Shown piece by piece: positions 7,318-16,194 of a stretch of DNA of 64,000 nt; position 1 is the stretch's first letter, and every line of letters starts with the position of its first letter. Location of the stretch: assembly GCF_000720455.1 (NCBI RefSeq), contig NZ_JOAK01000027.1, positions 1 to 64,000 of the forward strand. Reading direction: 5' to 3'. Below the pieces are notes generated by a model. That model ran no database searches, had not been told where the DNA came from, and saw only the letters and a list, made by a program, of their open reading frames with translations. The position numbers were made by a program, and so were the translations under genes. Source of the DNA: Streptomyces virginiae. GTDB taxonomy: Bacteria > Actinomycetota > Actinomycetes > Streptomycetales > Streptomycetaceae.

Positions 7318-9066
7318 TCAGCCCATCGAGCGGTAGCGGTGGATCAGCGAGACGGCCATCGCCCCCTCGCCGACGCCCGACGCCACCCGTTTGACCGAGT
7401 GGGCGCGGACGTCGCCCGCCGCGAAGACGCCGGGCACGCTCGTCTCCAGGGGGTAGGGCGCGCGCTCCAGGCTCCATTCGGCCGGGAGCTCGCCGCCGTT
7501 CGAGATCAGGTCCGAGCCGGTGAGGACGAAGCCGTACTCGTCCCGCTCGACGACGCCGGCGAGCCAGTCGGTGTGCGGGCGGGCCCCGATGAAGGTGAAC
7601 ATGAAGCGGGCGGCGACCTCGGTGTCCTTGCCGGTGTCGGCGTCGTGGAGGGTCAGGCGCTCCAGGTGCTCCTCGCCGTCCAGCCGCACCACCGTGGTGC
7701 GTACCTTGACCTCGATGTTCGGGGTGCGTTCGATCTCGTCGATCAGGTAGCGGGACATGCTCGCGTCCAGGGAGGACGCGCGGACCAGGATCGTCACGCG
7801 CGCGGCGTACTTGGCGAAGTGCACGGCGGCCTGCCCCGCCGAGTTGGCCCCGCCGACGATGAACACGTGCTGGGAGATGCAGGCCGAGCTCTCCGTGGTC
7901 GCGGCGCCGTAGTAGAGGCCGGCGCCCTCGAAGCGGTCGGCGCCCGGGGCGTCGAGCCGGTTGTAGGAGACCCCGGTCGCGAGCAGGACCGTCTCGGCGG
8001 AGATCTCCGTGCCGTCGGCGAGGGTGAGGATCTTCGCCGGGTCGTCCCGGGTCAGCGACACCACCTCCACCGGGTGCAGGATTTCGGCGCCGAACCGGGA
8101 CGCCTGGATGGTCGCCCGGCGGGTCAGGTCACCGCCGGAGAGGCCCGAGGGGAAGCCGAGGTAGTTCTCGATCAGGCTGGAGGTGCCGGCCTGGCCGCCC
8201 GGGGCCCGGGAGTCCAGCATCAGCGTGGACAGGCCCTCGGAGGCCGAGTAGACGCCCGCCGCCAGCCCCGCGGGGCCCGCGCCGACGATGACGCACTCGT
8301 AGTGGGGGCGCGAGGCGGTGGTGGCCAGCCCCAGGTGCTGGGCGAGCTGCGTGTCGGTCGGTGCCGAGAGCACCGCCCCGTCGGGGAAGCGGACCAAGGG
8401 CAGGGCCACGTCCGGCTGGGCGGCGATCAGGGTCAGCGCCTCGGGGTCCCGCTCGACGTTGAGGAAGCGGAACGGCTGGCCGTTGCGGGTGAAGAAGTCC
8501 CGTACGGCGTGGGTGCCGGGGGAGACGAGGTGGCCGGCGACGATGATCCCGTCGTAGGCGGGGCGGTAGGTCGCCAGCCAGTCCGACAGCAGGTCGTCCA
8601 GGACGGGGAAGAGCCGCTCGTGGGGCGGGTCCCACGGCTTGAGCAGGTAGTAGTCCAGGCGCACCCGGTTGATGGCGGTGATCGCCGCGTCGGTCTCGGC
8701 GTACGCGGTCAGCAGCACCCGGCGGGCGTCGGGGAAGCGGCTGACGGCCTCCAGGAGGAACTCGACGCCGGTCACGTCCGGCATGCGCTGGTCCACGAGG
8801 AACAGCGCCGGGTCGTGGCCCCGCTCGTCGAGGGAGTCCAGGATCTTCAGGGCGTCGGCCGCCGAGGAGGCGCCGAGGACCCGGTAGCGGTCGCCGTAGG
8901 CGCTGCGCAGGTCGCGGCGGACGGCGCGCAGCACCTGCGGGTCGTCGTCGACGGCCAGGATCACCGGCTTGCGGCTCTCCACGCGCTCGGCCGCGGCGGA
9001 GGCGGCGGCGGGGGTGGTCGAGGCGGCGGCGGTGGAGGCGGGGGAGCTCTCCCGGGCCGTACTCAT
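7318..9066 (-). CDS. Response regulator fused to thioredoxin-reductase-like flavoprotein
   Basis: A 582-residue cytosolic fusion. Residues ~33-150 are a receiver domain (acidic DDD at 40-42, phosphoacceptor Asp92 in LVDQRMP, Lys143). Residues ~165-245 look like a thioredoxin/glutaredoxin fold without a CxxC. Residues ~257-582 are a thioredoxin-reductase-like FAD/NADPH module (GAGPAG at 262-267, GGANSAG at 405-411, GVFAAGD near the end). Where true thioredoxin reductases carry the CxxC disulfide, this has TTESSAC (390-396), with only one cysteine. It therefore cannot work as a classical disulfide reductase; it may be a redox-coupled signalling protein. It overlaps the UBP zinc-finger gene by four bases. 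Confidence 0.88.
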   Translation of the reverse strand: MSTARESSPASTAAASTTPAAASAAAERVESRKPVILAVDDDPQVLRAVRRDLRSAYGDRYRVLGASSAADALKILDSLDERGHDPALFLVDQRMPDVTGVEFLLEAVSRFPDARRVLLTAYAETDAAITAINRVRLDYYLLKPWDPPHERLFPVLDDLLSDWLATYRPAYDGIIVAGHLVSPGTHAVRDFFTRNGQPFRFLNVERDPEALTLIAAQPDVALPLVRFPDGAVLSAPTDTQLAQHLGLATTASRPHYECVIVGAGPAGLAAGVYSASEGLSTLMLDSRAPGGQAGTSSLIENYLGFPSGLSGGDLTRRATIQASRFGAEILHPVEVVSLTRDDPAKILTLADGTEISAETVLLATGVSYNRLDAPGADRFEGAGLYYGAATTESSACISQHVFIVGGANSAGQAAVHFAKYAARVTILVRASSLDASMSRYLIDEIERTPNIEVKVRTTVVRLDGEEHLERLTLHDADTGKDTEVAARFMFTFIGARPHTDWLAGVVERDEYGFVLTGSDLISNGGELPAEWSLERAPYPLETSVPGVFAAGDVRAHSVKRVASGVGEGAMAVSLIHRYRSMG

Positions 9067-9335
9067 GCCGGGTCCAGCATCAGCTTGTCGGCGTAGCACC
9101 AGGCCCAGTCCTCGCCCGGCTCGTGGGAGGCCGCGATCGGGTGCTCGGTGGTCCGGTAGTGCCGGGTGGCGTGACGGTTCTTCGACGAGTCGCAGCACCC
9201 GACGTGTCCGCAGCTGAGGCACAACCTCAGGTGCACCCAGGTATCGCCGGCGATGAGGCACTCCTCGCAGCCCACCGCGGTGGGCCTCACCGGACGTATC
9301 TGATCGATGTGTGTGCACAACAAGTCCGTCGTCAT
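9063..9335 (-). CDS. UBP-type zinc finger protein
   Basis: A 90-residue protein made almost only of a ZnF-UBP domain: CTHI, then CEECLIAGDTWVHLRLCLSC, GHVGCCDSSKNRHATRHYRT and HPIAAS, giving the full Cys/His ligand set. In eukaryotes this domain binds the C-terminus of ubiquitin; in bacteria its role is unknown. It is translationally coupled to the downstream response-regulator/flavoprotein fusion, a pairing that is recurrent in actinobacteria as far as I recall. A part in redox or stress signalling is inferred. Confidence 0.88.
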   Translation of the reverse strand: MTTDLLCTHIDQIRPVRPTAVGCEECLIAGDTWVHLRLCLSCGHVGCCDSSKNRHATRHYRTTEHPIAASHEPGEDWAWCYADKLMLDPA

Positions 9336-9601
9336 CGTCGCCGTCCCTCTCCTCGTGCTTCGCGCGCCCGCGATTCACGGCGCGTCCAGACCTTAGGACG
9401 GGCCCCGTGAAATGGTTCACCGATTCGGCCGAAGTCACGTAGTCCTGGAGCTACTTCATGACGTCCGCGAACGACTACCTGAAGTGCCGCGGTCACCTGT
9501 CCGGCTACCTCACGAAGTCGCATGCCAGCGCTTTGACGAGGGCTCTGGGCCCGGCCAGTGTGGGGGATGCCAACGACAACAGGCGGCGCCTGGAGGAATA
9601 C
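9336..9601. other. Divergent intergenic region with a short dyad
   Basis: These 266 bases separate the UBP gene from the start of the 27-kb plus-strand cluster. The only structure I can point to is GTGAAATGGTTCAC at 9407-9420, a dyad with perfect 5-base arms. An open frame from 9458 runs into the first DJ-1/PfpI gene but lacks family similarity before 9602. Confidence 0.4.
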
Positions 9602-10426
9602 GTGAGCAGAAAGATTCTGGTCATTGTCTCCGAACACGGTTACTGGGCCGAGGAACTGATAGGCCCCGTCTCGAAGTTCGACGAGCGGGGCTACGAGGTC
9701 ATATTCGCGACGCCGACCGGAAAGCGTGCGCACGCTCTCCCGCCGAGCCTCGACGCGAAGTACGTCGACCCGCCGCTCGGACGCTCGGTGACCACCGAGG
9801 AGAACGCCCGGCTGGGGCGGGAGTTCGAGCAGTCGAGCCGGCTGGACTCGCCGCTCGACATCGAGGCGTGGGTGCCCGAGCGTCCGTACACGAGCGACGC
9901 GGCCTACCTGCCCAAGCTGGAGCAGTACCACCGCGATCTCGACAAACTCGACGCCGACATCGCCGGATACGACGCGATCCTCATCGTCGGGGGAAGCGGC
10001 CCGATCGCCGACCTCGCCAACAACGAGCGCGTGCACGCCCTGATCCTGGGCTTCCGGAAGGCCGGCAAGGTCGTGGCCGCCGAGTGCTACGGGGTCGCCT
10101 GCCTGGCCTTCGCCCGGGACTGGGACGACCGCAAGAGCATCATCTGGGGCAAGCACGTGACCGGCCACTGCAAGGAGTACGACTACAAGGACGGCACCGG
10201 ATTCCTCGGTACCGACTTCAACATGGGGCCGCCGCCGTATCCGCTGGAGTACATCCTGCGCGACGCGACCGGACCGCGCGGCGCGTACCACGGGAACTTC
10301 GGCAAACCGGTCTCCGTGATCGTGGACTATCCCTTCGTCACCGGACGTTCCACCCCCGACTCCTATCTGACGGGGCAGAAGATCGTGGAAGTCCTGGAGG
10401 ACGGGCTCACCCGATACGGCTGGTAA
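9602..10426 (+). CDS. DJ-1/PfpI family protein (first of three)
   Basis: A 274-residue cytosolic protein of the class I glutamine-amidotransferase-like superfamily. Visible: KILVIVSEHGYWAEELIGP (catalytic-acid Glu), DAILIVGGSGPIADLANNE and AAECYGVACLAF, where the Cys sits in the nucleophile elbow. The insertion between is large, as in Hsp31/glyoxalase III-type members. Family activities include glyoxalase III, deglycase, protease and chaperone. The start is the GTG at 9602, five bases after GGAGG (9592-9596); the open frame to 9458 has no such support. It opens the long plus-strand cluster. Confidence 0.85.
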   Translation: MSRKILVIVSEHGYWAEELIGPVSKFDERGYEVIFATPTGKRAHALPPSLDAKYVDPPLGRSVTTEENARLGREFEQSSRLDSPLDIEAWVPERPYTSDAAYLPKLEQYHRDLDKLDADIAGYDAILIVGGSGPIADLANNERVHALILGFRKAGKVVAAECYGVACLAFARDWDDRKSIIWGKHVTGHCKEYDYKDGTGFLGTDFNMGPPPYPLEYILRDATGPRGAYHGNFGKPVSVIVDYPFVTGRSTPDSYLTGQKIVEVLEDGLTRYGW

Positions 10427-10482
10427 TCCCGGAAACCGGAGACCGGAAACCACTGGGAAATCGGATGGTCGAGGGGGAATTC

Positions 10483-12123
10483 ATGGAAGCCACTCCCGGA
10501 CGGGAAAGGCTGATCGAGCAGTTCAAGGCCGACGGCCTGAATGTGATGTTCGGAAATCCGGGGACGGTGGAACAGGGATTCCTCGACGCGGTCGACGCGG
10601 CGGAGGACTTCCGGTACGTACTGGCCCTCCAGGAGACCGTGGCCGCCGGCATCGCCGACGGGTACGCCCGGGCGACCGGCGGCGCGGCCCTGCTCCAGCT
10701 GCATTCCGGAGTGGGCCTGGGCAACGGCATCGGGATGCTCTACCAGTCGCTGCGCGGCCACACCCCGCTCGTCGTCGTCGCCGGCGACGCCGGGGTGCGC
10801 TACGACGCCATGGACGCGCAGATGGCGTCCGACCTGGTGGCGATGGCCAGGCCCGTGACCAAGTACGCGACCCGCGTCACCGATCCGCGGTCCGTCCTGC
10901 GCACCGTCCGGCGGGCCGTGAAGATCGCGCTCACCCCGCCGCGCGGGCCCGTGTTCGTCGCGCTGCCGATGGACGTGCTGGACGAGCTCAACTCCGAGCC
11001 CGTGCTGCCGGCCACCGTCCCGCTCACGGACGTGGCCCCCTCGCCTGCGTCGGTGGGCCGGGCGGCCGAGCTGCTGGCCTCCGCCGAGCGCCCGGTCGTA
11101 CTGGTCGGGGACGGGGTGGCGCTCTCCGGGGCGCAGCGCGAGCTCGTCGCCGTCGCCGAGCTGCTGGGCGCCGACGTGTACGAGGTCGACTCCTCCGAGG
11201 TGAACATCGCCGCCTCGCACCCGCTGCGGCGCGGCCAGACGGGCCACATGTTCGGCCCGCACAGCAAGGAGCTGATCGGCGACGCCGACGGGGTGCTGAT
11301 CGTCGGCACCTACGTCTTCCCGGAGGTGTTCCCCGAGCTGGAGAGCCCCTTCCGGGCCGGCGCGAAGGTCGTCCACATCGACCTCAACGCCTACGAGATC
11401 GCCAAGAACCACCCGGTGGACCTGGGCCTCGCCGCGGATCCCCGGCAGGCGCTGCACGCGCTCGCCGGCGTACTGGAGCGGCAGCTGACCCCGCAGCGCC
11501 GGGCCGCCGCGGCCGCCCGGCTCGACGTACGGACCCGGGAGCGGGCCCGGGCCGCGGGCGCGGCGGCCGAGGACGACGGCACGCCGATGGCCGTCTTCCT
11601 GCGGACCCTGGCCGAGCGCACCGGCGGGGACCTGATCGTCTTCGACGAGGCGCTGACCACGTCGCCGCTGGTCACCCGGTACCTGCCGGCGGAGCGCCCC
11701 GGCGACTACCACCTCACCCGGGGCGGATCGCTCGGTGTGGGTTTCCCCGGGGCGGTCGGCGCCAAGCTGGCCCGCCCGGACCGGCTCGTCGTGGGCTTCG
11801 CGGGCGACGGCGGGTCCATGTACACCTACCAGGCGCTGTGGACCGCCGCCCGGCACGGCATCGACGCCAAGTTCGTCGTCTGCAACAACCGCAAGTACCG
11901 GCTGCTGGACGACAACATCGCCCAGTACTGGCGGGAGCGGGACATCCCGGAGCACGGCTTCCCGGGCTCCTTCGACCTCTCGCACCCCGAGATCGACTTC
12001 GCCGGGCTGGCGCGTTCGCTCGGCGCCGACGGGATGCGGGTGGAGAAGCCGGACGAGGCGGTCGCCGCGGTGGGCCGGATGCTGTCCCACCCCGGCCCGT
12101 TCCTCGTCGACGTCCAGATCTGA
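10483..12123 (+). CDS. ThDP-dependent decarboxylase, benzoylformate-decarboxylase-like
   Basis: A 546-residue cytosolic enzyme of the pyruvate oxidase/decarboxylase superfamily. Order: PYR domain with FGNPGTVEQGFLDA and the cofactor-activating Glu in LALQETVAAGIADGYARATG; QLHSGVGLGN, matching the catalytic His region of benzoylformate decarboxylase; a central domain; and the PP domain with GDGGSMYTYQALW ... VVCNN (ThDP/Mg site). It should decarboxylate or carboligate a 2-oxo acid, giving an aldehyde. The ATG at 10483 follows GAGGGGG. Downstream are three NTF2-like genes and a GMC oxidoreductase. Substrate unknown; it is not a glyoxylate carboligase, since the Glu is kept. Confidence 0.88.
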   Translation: MEATPGRERLIEQFKADGLNVMFGNPGTVEQGFLDAVDAAEDFRYVLALQETVAAGIADGYARATGGAALLQLHSGVGLGNGIGMLYQSLRGHTPLVVVAGDAGVRYDAMDAQMASDLVAMARPVTKYATRVTDPRSVLRTVRRAVKIALTPPRGPVFVALPMDVLDELNSEPVLPATVPLTDVAPSPASVGRAAELLASAERPVVLVGDGVALSGAQRELVAVAELLGADVYEVDSSEVNIAASHPLRRGQTGHMFGPHSKELIGDADGVLIVGTYVFPEVFPELESPFRAGAKVVHIDLNAYEIAKNHPVDLGLAADPRQALHALAGVLERQLTPQRRAAAAARLDVRTRERARAAGAAAEDDGTPMAVFLRTLAERTGGDLIVFDEALTTSPLVTRYLPAERPGDYHLTRGGSLGVGFPGAVGAKLARPDRLVVGFAGDGGSMYTYQALWTAARHGIDAKFVVCNNRKYRLLDDNIAQYWRERDIPEHGFPGSFDLSHPEIDFAGLARSLGADGMRVEKPDEAVAAVGRMLSHPGPFLVDVQI

Positions 12124-12203
12124 CGGCAGACCGGATCCGATCCGACCTGACCCGACCTGACCCGACCAGTCACCCAGCACGACACGGAACAGGAGGAGAC
12201 CGC

Positions 12204-12638
12204 ATGCCCGCCGAGCGGCAGCTGACCGAGGACGCGATCCGCAGTTTCGCCGAGAACTGGTACGTGGCGCTGGACCAGCACGTGGGCCTGGCTGATGTGC
12301 TCGCCCTGATCACCGAGGACCTGGAGTTCAAGGTCCCCGAGGACACCTTCCTCGGACACGAGGGCTTCGGCCGCTGGTACGAGGCCGTCACCCACCGCTT
12401 CTTCGACGAGGTGCACACGGTCACCAAGGTGGAGCCCGTCATCGAGGGCGACCGGGCGGTCGTCCGGGTCCTCGTCAACTGGCAGGCCAAGATCTGGGAC
12501 CCGCCGGCCGCCCGCAGCCAGTGGCTCGGCTTCGACGCCGACCAGACCTGGACCGTGGTCGCCGGCCCCGACGGGCCGCTGATCAAGCAGTACACCGTCA
12601 ACGACCTGGCCCCGATGCCCGGTTCCGGCTCCCTGTGA
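12204..12638 (+). CDS. NTF2/SnoaL-like protein (first of three in a row)
   Basis: A 144-residue protein with the cone-shaped alpha+beta fold of the NTF2/SnoaL superfamily: a helical start (AIRSFAENWYVALDQHVGL), LEFKVPEDTFLGHEGFGRWY, and three long beta strands (AVVRVLVNWQAKIWD ... TWTVVAG). The fold is used for cyclases, isomerases, dehydratases and ligand-binding proteins. AGGAGG precedes the ATG. Its neighbours are a ThDP decarboxylase and two more NTF2-like genes; it may act on the aldehyde or enol products. I cannot assign a reaction. Confidence 0.78.
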   Translation: MPAERQLTEDAIRSFAENWYVALDQHVGLADVLALITEDLEFKVPEDTFLGHEGFGRWYEAVTHRFFDEVHTVTKVEPVIEGDRAVVRVLVNWQAKIWDPPAARSQWLGFDADQTWTVVAGPDGPLIKQYTVNDLAPMPGSGSL

Positions 12639-12672
12639 CCGTGACCGTGACCGCGGTGAAGGAGAAGCGACG

Positions 12673-13128
12673 ATGACCGAAGTGACACGGGAGCGGGTCC
12701 GGGCGGCCTACGCCGCCCTCGGTTCCGGCGACCGGGCGCGGATTCTGGAGTTCTACTCGGAGGACCTGCGCTGGCTGGTGCCGGGCAACCACCCCCTGGC
12801 CGGCTGGTACGAGAGCCTGGACGCCTTCCTGGAGCTGATGGGGCAGACCCACAAGCTGACGGGCGGCACCTTCCGGATGGACCTGGAAGCGGTGCTGGTC
12901 GGCGAGGACTGCTCGGCGGACGTGTGCCGCAACGTCGCCCTGCGGGCCGGCGCGGCCGAGGCGAGCGGGTCCCCGTACGAGCGGATGGACTACCCCGTCT
13001 TCCACTTCATGCGCTGGCGGGACGGCCGGATCGTCGAGGGCCGCGACGGGCTCTTCGGGGACTCGGCGACCGCCTTCAGCCAGTTCTGGGCGCCGTTCGC
13101 GCCGGACGGAACCCGCAGGGACCGATAG
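12673..13128 (+). CDS. NTF2/SnoaL-like protein (second of three)
   Basis: A 151-residue SnoaL-like polyketide-cyclase-fold protein: VRAAYAALGSGDRARILEFY, LRWLVPGNHPLAGWYESLDA, and the C-terminal strands FHFMRWRDGRIVEGRDGLFG. The pattern 'small helix, SDDLxW-xPGxHPLAG, FxxxRxxxGRIVE' is close to ketosteroid-isomerase-like proteins. AAGGAGAAG precedes the ATG. It differs clearly from its two neighbours, so the trio is not a recent tandem duplication. Reaction unknown. Confidence 0.8.
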   Translation: MTEVTRERVRAAYAALGSGDRARILEFYSEDLRWLVPGNHPLAGWYESLDAFLELMGQTHKLTGGTFRMDLEAVLVGEDCSADVCRNVALRAGAAEASGSPYERMDYPVFHFMRWRDGRIVEGRDGLFGDSATAFSQFWAPFAPDGTRRDR

Positions 13129-13141
13129 GGGGATGAGCGCG

Positions 13142-13513
13142 ATGGACGCACGACAGATCCTGCAGAAGTACTACGAGTACGCCAACGCCGGGGACTGGGA
13201 CCGCTGGTGCGACCTGTTCGCCGACGACCAGGTCATGGACGAGCAGCTCGCCGGCCACATCGAGGGCCTGGAGGTGCTCCGCTCGATGATGAAGGGCATG
13301 GGGACGATGTACCGCGTCTTCCGCAACGAGCCCGTGCACTTCCTCGTCGACGGTGAGAAGGCCGCGGCCGTCTCCCACCTGACCGCGGTCAGCGCCTCCG
13401 GCGAGCCCATCGAGGCCGAGGTCATGAACTTCTTCCGGATCGTGGACGGAAAGATCGCCTACATGGCGAACTACCACGACACGGTTCCCTTCCAGGTGCT
13501 GAGCCAGGACTGA
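13142..13513 (+). CDS. NTF2/SnoaL-like protein (third of three)
   Basis: A 123-residue NTF2-like protein: ILQKYYEYANAGDWDRWCDL, then HIEGLEVLRSMMKGM and VMNFFRIVDGKIAYMANYHD. I favour the ATG at 13142 (nine bases after GGGGG); one at 13133 is only a base or two from that ribosome site. Members with this layout include limonene-epoxide-hydrolase-like and ketosteroid-isomerase-like enzymes. It is followed after 10 bases by the GMC oxidoreductase. Confidence 0.78.
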   Translation: MDARQILQKYYEYANAGDWDRWCDLFADDQVMDEQLAGHIEGLEVLRSMMKGMGTMYRVFRNEPVHFLVDGEKAAAVSHLTAVSASGEPIEAEVMNFFRIVDGKIAYMANYHDTVPFQVLSQD

Positions 13514-13523
13514 GGGGGGACCG

Positions 13524-15143
13524 GTGAGCGTGGAAGAGTACGACTACATCGTCGTGGGATCCGGCACCGCGGGCAGTGTCCTGGCGGGCCGGCTCTCCGA
13601 GGACCCGGACGTCACCGTCCTCGTCCTGGAGGCGGGAGGCTCCCGGATCCCGGCCGAGGTGGACGACCCGTCCTCCTGGTACAAGCTCCTCGGCGGCCCC
13701 GTCGACTGGGGCTACACCAGCACACCGCAGCCCGGGCTCGACGGCCGCCGTACGTACGAGCCGCGCGGCAAGGCCCCCGGCGGCAGCAGCAACCTCTACA
13801 TCATGATGCACATCCGCGGCCACGCCTCGGACTTCGACAACTGGGCCTACCAGGGCGCGGCCGGCTGGGCGTACGAGGACGTGCTCCCGTACTTCGCCCT
13901 GCTGGAGGGGCAGGAGGACGTCACCGCCCCCACCACCGGCACCCGCGGCCCGCAGCGGATCACCAACGCCGGGCTGCACGGCCCCAACCCGGTCTCCCGG
14001 GCCTTCATCGACGCGGCCGTCGAGCTGGGGCACGAGGAGATCGCCGACTTCAACACCGACGGGCCCCGGCGCGGACTCTTCGGCACCGGCTGGCACCACA
14101 TCGACGTGGCCGACGGCCGCCGCCAGGGCGCCCTGGCCGCCTATCTGGAGCCCGCGCTCGGCCGGCCCAACCTGACGCTGCGCACCAACGCGCAGAGCAC
14201 CCGGCTGCTCTTCGACGGGGACACCTGCACGGGTGTGGAGTACGTCCAGCTCAAGGCGCCCGCGCCGCTCTCGGACAGCGACGCCCCCGGCCGGACCGTC
14301 CGGGACGGCCACAGCAGCGTCGCGGCGCCCGGGCTGCACACCGTACGGGCCCGGCGCGAGGTGGTCGTGGCGGCCGGGGCGATCGAGTCGCCGAAGCTGC
14401 TGCTGCTCTCCGGCATCGGCCACCCCGAGCAGCTGCGCGAACACGGCATCGAGGTCACCGCGGCCCTGCCCGGGGTCGGCGAGAACTTCCACAACCACGT
14501 CCTGACCGGGCTGATGGCCGAGGTCACCCAGGAGCTCCCGCCGCCGGCGCAGAACCTGTCGGAGAGCGCTCTGTTCCTGTCCTCGCAGCCGGGGCTGCCC
14601 GCCCCCGACCTGCAGATCGCCTTCGTCCACGTCCCCTTCGACGTGATCGTCGGCAAGGACCACCCGAACACGGTGTCCATCCTGCCCGGCGTCGTACGCC
14701 CGGTCTCGCGCGGCTGGATCAGGCTGGCGAGCGCCGATCCACTGGCCCACCCGCTGATCAACCCGAACTACCTGGGCGACCGGTGGGACCTGGAACGGAT
14801 GGTGCAGGGCGTCAAGATCGCCCGGGAGATCTTCGCGACCTCGGCGTTCTCGCCCTGGTACAAGCAGGAGCTGCAGCCCGGCCCCGGCTACGCCGGTGAC
14901 GACGAACTGCGCACGTTCGTGAAGCAGAAGTCGGAGAGCTACCACCACCAGGCCGGCTCCTGCCGCATGGGCATCGACGACCTCGCCGTCGTCGACCCCG
15001 AGCTGCGAGTGCACGGCGTGCGCAACCTGCGCGTCGTGGACGCCAGCGTGATGCCCGCGGTCCCGTCGGGCAACTGCCACACCGCCATCGCGATGATCGC
15101 CGAGCGCGCGGCGGACTTCCTGAGGGGGACCCGCCGTGCCTGA
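13524..15143 (+). CDS. GMC-family FAD oxidoreductase
   Basis: A 539-residue flavoenzyme of the glucose-methanol-choline family, oxidising an alcohol to an aldehyde or ketone. The N-terminal FAD site is YIVVGSGTAGSVLAGRLSED with the ribose-binding Glu in VLVLEAGG; the GMC signature lies around APGGSSNLYIMMHIRG; the C-terminal active-site pair is the His in SYHHQAGSCRMG and the His in SGNCHTAIAM. Most like choline or alcohol dehydrogenases of the BetA type. The GTG start has GGGGGGA before it. It overlaps the next DJ-1/PfpI gene by eight bases. Confidence 0.9.
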   Translation: MSVEEYDYIVVGSGTAGSVLAGRLSEDPDVTVLVLEAGGSRIPAEVDDPSSWYKLLGGPVDWGYTSTPQPGLDGRRTYEPRGKAPGGSSNLYIMMHIRGHASDFDNWAYQGAAGWAYEDVLPYFALLEGQEDVTAPTTGTRGPQRITNAGLHGPNPVSRAFIDAAVELGHEEIADFNTDGPRRGLFGTGWHHIDVADGRRQGALAAYLEPALGRPNLTLRTNAQSTRLLFDGDTCTGVEYVQLKAPAPLSDSDAPGRTVRDGHSSVAAPGLHTVRARREVVVAAGAIESPKLLLLSGIGHPEQLREHGIEVTAALPGVGENFHNHVLTGLMAEVTQELPPPAQNLSESALFLSSQPGLPAPDLQIAFVHVPFDVIVGKDHPNTVSILPGVVRPVSRGWIRLASADPLAHPLINPNYLGDRWDLERMVQGVKIAREIFATSAFSPWYKQELQPGPGYAGDDELRTFVKQKSESYHHQAGSCRMGIDDLAVVDPELRVHGVRNLRVVDASVMPAVPSGNCHTAIAMIAERAADFLRGTRRA

Positions 15144-15747
15144 TGCCGTCCTGCGCGAGGGCCCGCTGTCCGGAACCCGGATCGCGGTCCTGGTCGAAAG
15201 CGACTACTACGAGCCGGAGATCTTCTACTACCAGCACCGGTTCGCGGAGGAGGGCGCCGAGGTCGACTTCCTGACCCGGCTGTGGGGCAACGACTCCATC
15301 ACCTTCACCGGGCACGAGTACCGGGCGCCGTTCACCGTGAACCGGTCCCTGGAGGGGCTGACCGATGAGGAGCTGCGCCGGTACGCGGCGATCATCGTGC
15401 CCTCCGGCATGGTGGCCGACCGGCTGCGCTACACCGAGGACGTGGACGTCCTCGCCCCGGCGACCGAGCTGCTGCGCCGGGCCTTCGAGGAGCCGTCGGT
15501 CCTGAAGGGGATCATCTGTCACGGCATGTGGCTGGCGTCCTCGATCCCGGGGAAGATCCGCGGCCGCAAGGTGGTCTGCCACAACAACCTGATCGGCGAC
15601 GTCCGCAACATGGGCGGGGAGTACGTCGACGAGGACGTGGTGGTCGACGGGGACCTGGTCACCGGCCGCACCGGCGCCCACCACCACCTGTTCGCCCGCC
15701 GGATCATCGAGCTGATCGCGGCCGGGCGGGGCCGGGGGGCCGGCTGA
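15136..15747 (+). CDS. DJ-1/PfpI family protein (second of three)
   Basis: A 203-residue protein with the compact PfpI layout: IAVLVESDYYEPEIFYYQHR (Glu of the active site), YAAIIVPSGMVADRLR, and KGIICHGMWLASS, with the nucleophile Cys followed by His as in PfpI proteases and YhbO-type deglycases; the C-terminus holds GEYVDEDVVVDGDLVTGR, a family hallmark. It starts with a GTG inside the end of the GMC gene and ends in a TGATG overlap with the VOC gene, so the three are co-translated. Its sequence is far from the other two DJ-1 proteins of the cluster. Confidence 0.88.
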   Translation: MPDAVLREGPLSGTRIAVLVESDYYEPEIFYYQHRFAEEGAEVDFLTRLWGNDSITFTGHEYRAPFTVNRSLEGLTDEELRRYAAIIVPSGMVADRLRYTEDVDVLAPATELLRRAFEEPSVLKGIICHGMWLASSIPGKIRGRKVVCHNNLIGDVRNMGGEYVDEDVVVDGDLVTGRTGAHHHLFARRIIELIAAGRGRGAG

Positions 15748-16193
15748 TGCCGGGCTCCGGGGACCGGCCGATGGTCTGGTCGCACGTGGGTCTGAACTGC
15801 GTGGACCAGAAGACCACCGAGGACTTCTACACCCGCTACTTCGGCTTCTCCCGGGCCCGGGTGGTCGACCTCGGGGAGTCCCGGATCGTGTTCCTGCGCA
15901 AGGGGGACGCGTACCTGGAGCTCTTCGCGGCCGGCACCGACCCGGCCCGGCCGGCGCACGACGACGGGCCGCAGGCCCCGGGCAGGTTGCGCCACCTGGC
16001 GTTCCAGACCGACAGCGTGGACGCGTTCCTGGCCGACCTGGGCGACGCGGCGGAAGTGACCCTGGGGCCGCTGGACTTCGACGACTTCATCTGCGGCTGG
16101 CGGACCGTGTGGGTCCGCGACCCGGACGGGGTGATCGTCGAAGTGAGCCAGGGATACGAGGACGACAGCACTCACGACAAGGACGGTGCATGA
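15747..16193 (+). CDS. VOC-family (glyoxalase I-like) metalloprotein
   Basis: A 148-residue protein with two beta-alpha-beta-beta-beta repeats. The four metal-ligand positions look intact: His in WSHVGLNCVD, Glu in AYLELFAAG, His in RLRHLAFQTD and Glu in GVIVEVSQGY. That pattern is shared by glyoxalase I, methylmalonyl-CoA epimerase and ring-cleaving dioxygenases. Coupled to a DJ-1/PfpI gene upstream and, with a one-base gap, to the epimerase gene downstream. A glyoxalase-like role would fit the aldehyde theme, but the substrate is unproved. Confidence 0.85.
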   Translation: MPGSGDRPMVWSHVGLNCVDQKTTEDFYTRYFGFSRARVVDLGESRIVFLRKGDAYLELFAAGTDPARPAHDDGPQAPGRLRHLAFQTDSVDAFLADLGDAAEVTLGPLDFDDFICGWRTVWVRDPDGVIVEVSQGYEDDSTHDKDGA

Positions 16194-16194
16194 C

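Noticed and set aside
7318..9438. 706-residue oxidoreductase using the longest frame
   Set aside because: The extra N-terminus overlaps the UBP zinc-finger gene in another frame; the ATG at 9066 gives the ATGA overlap and a normal receiver domain start.
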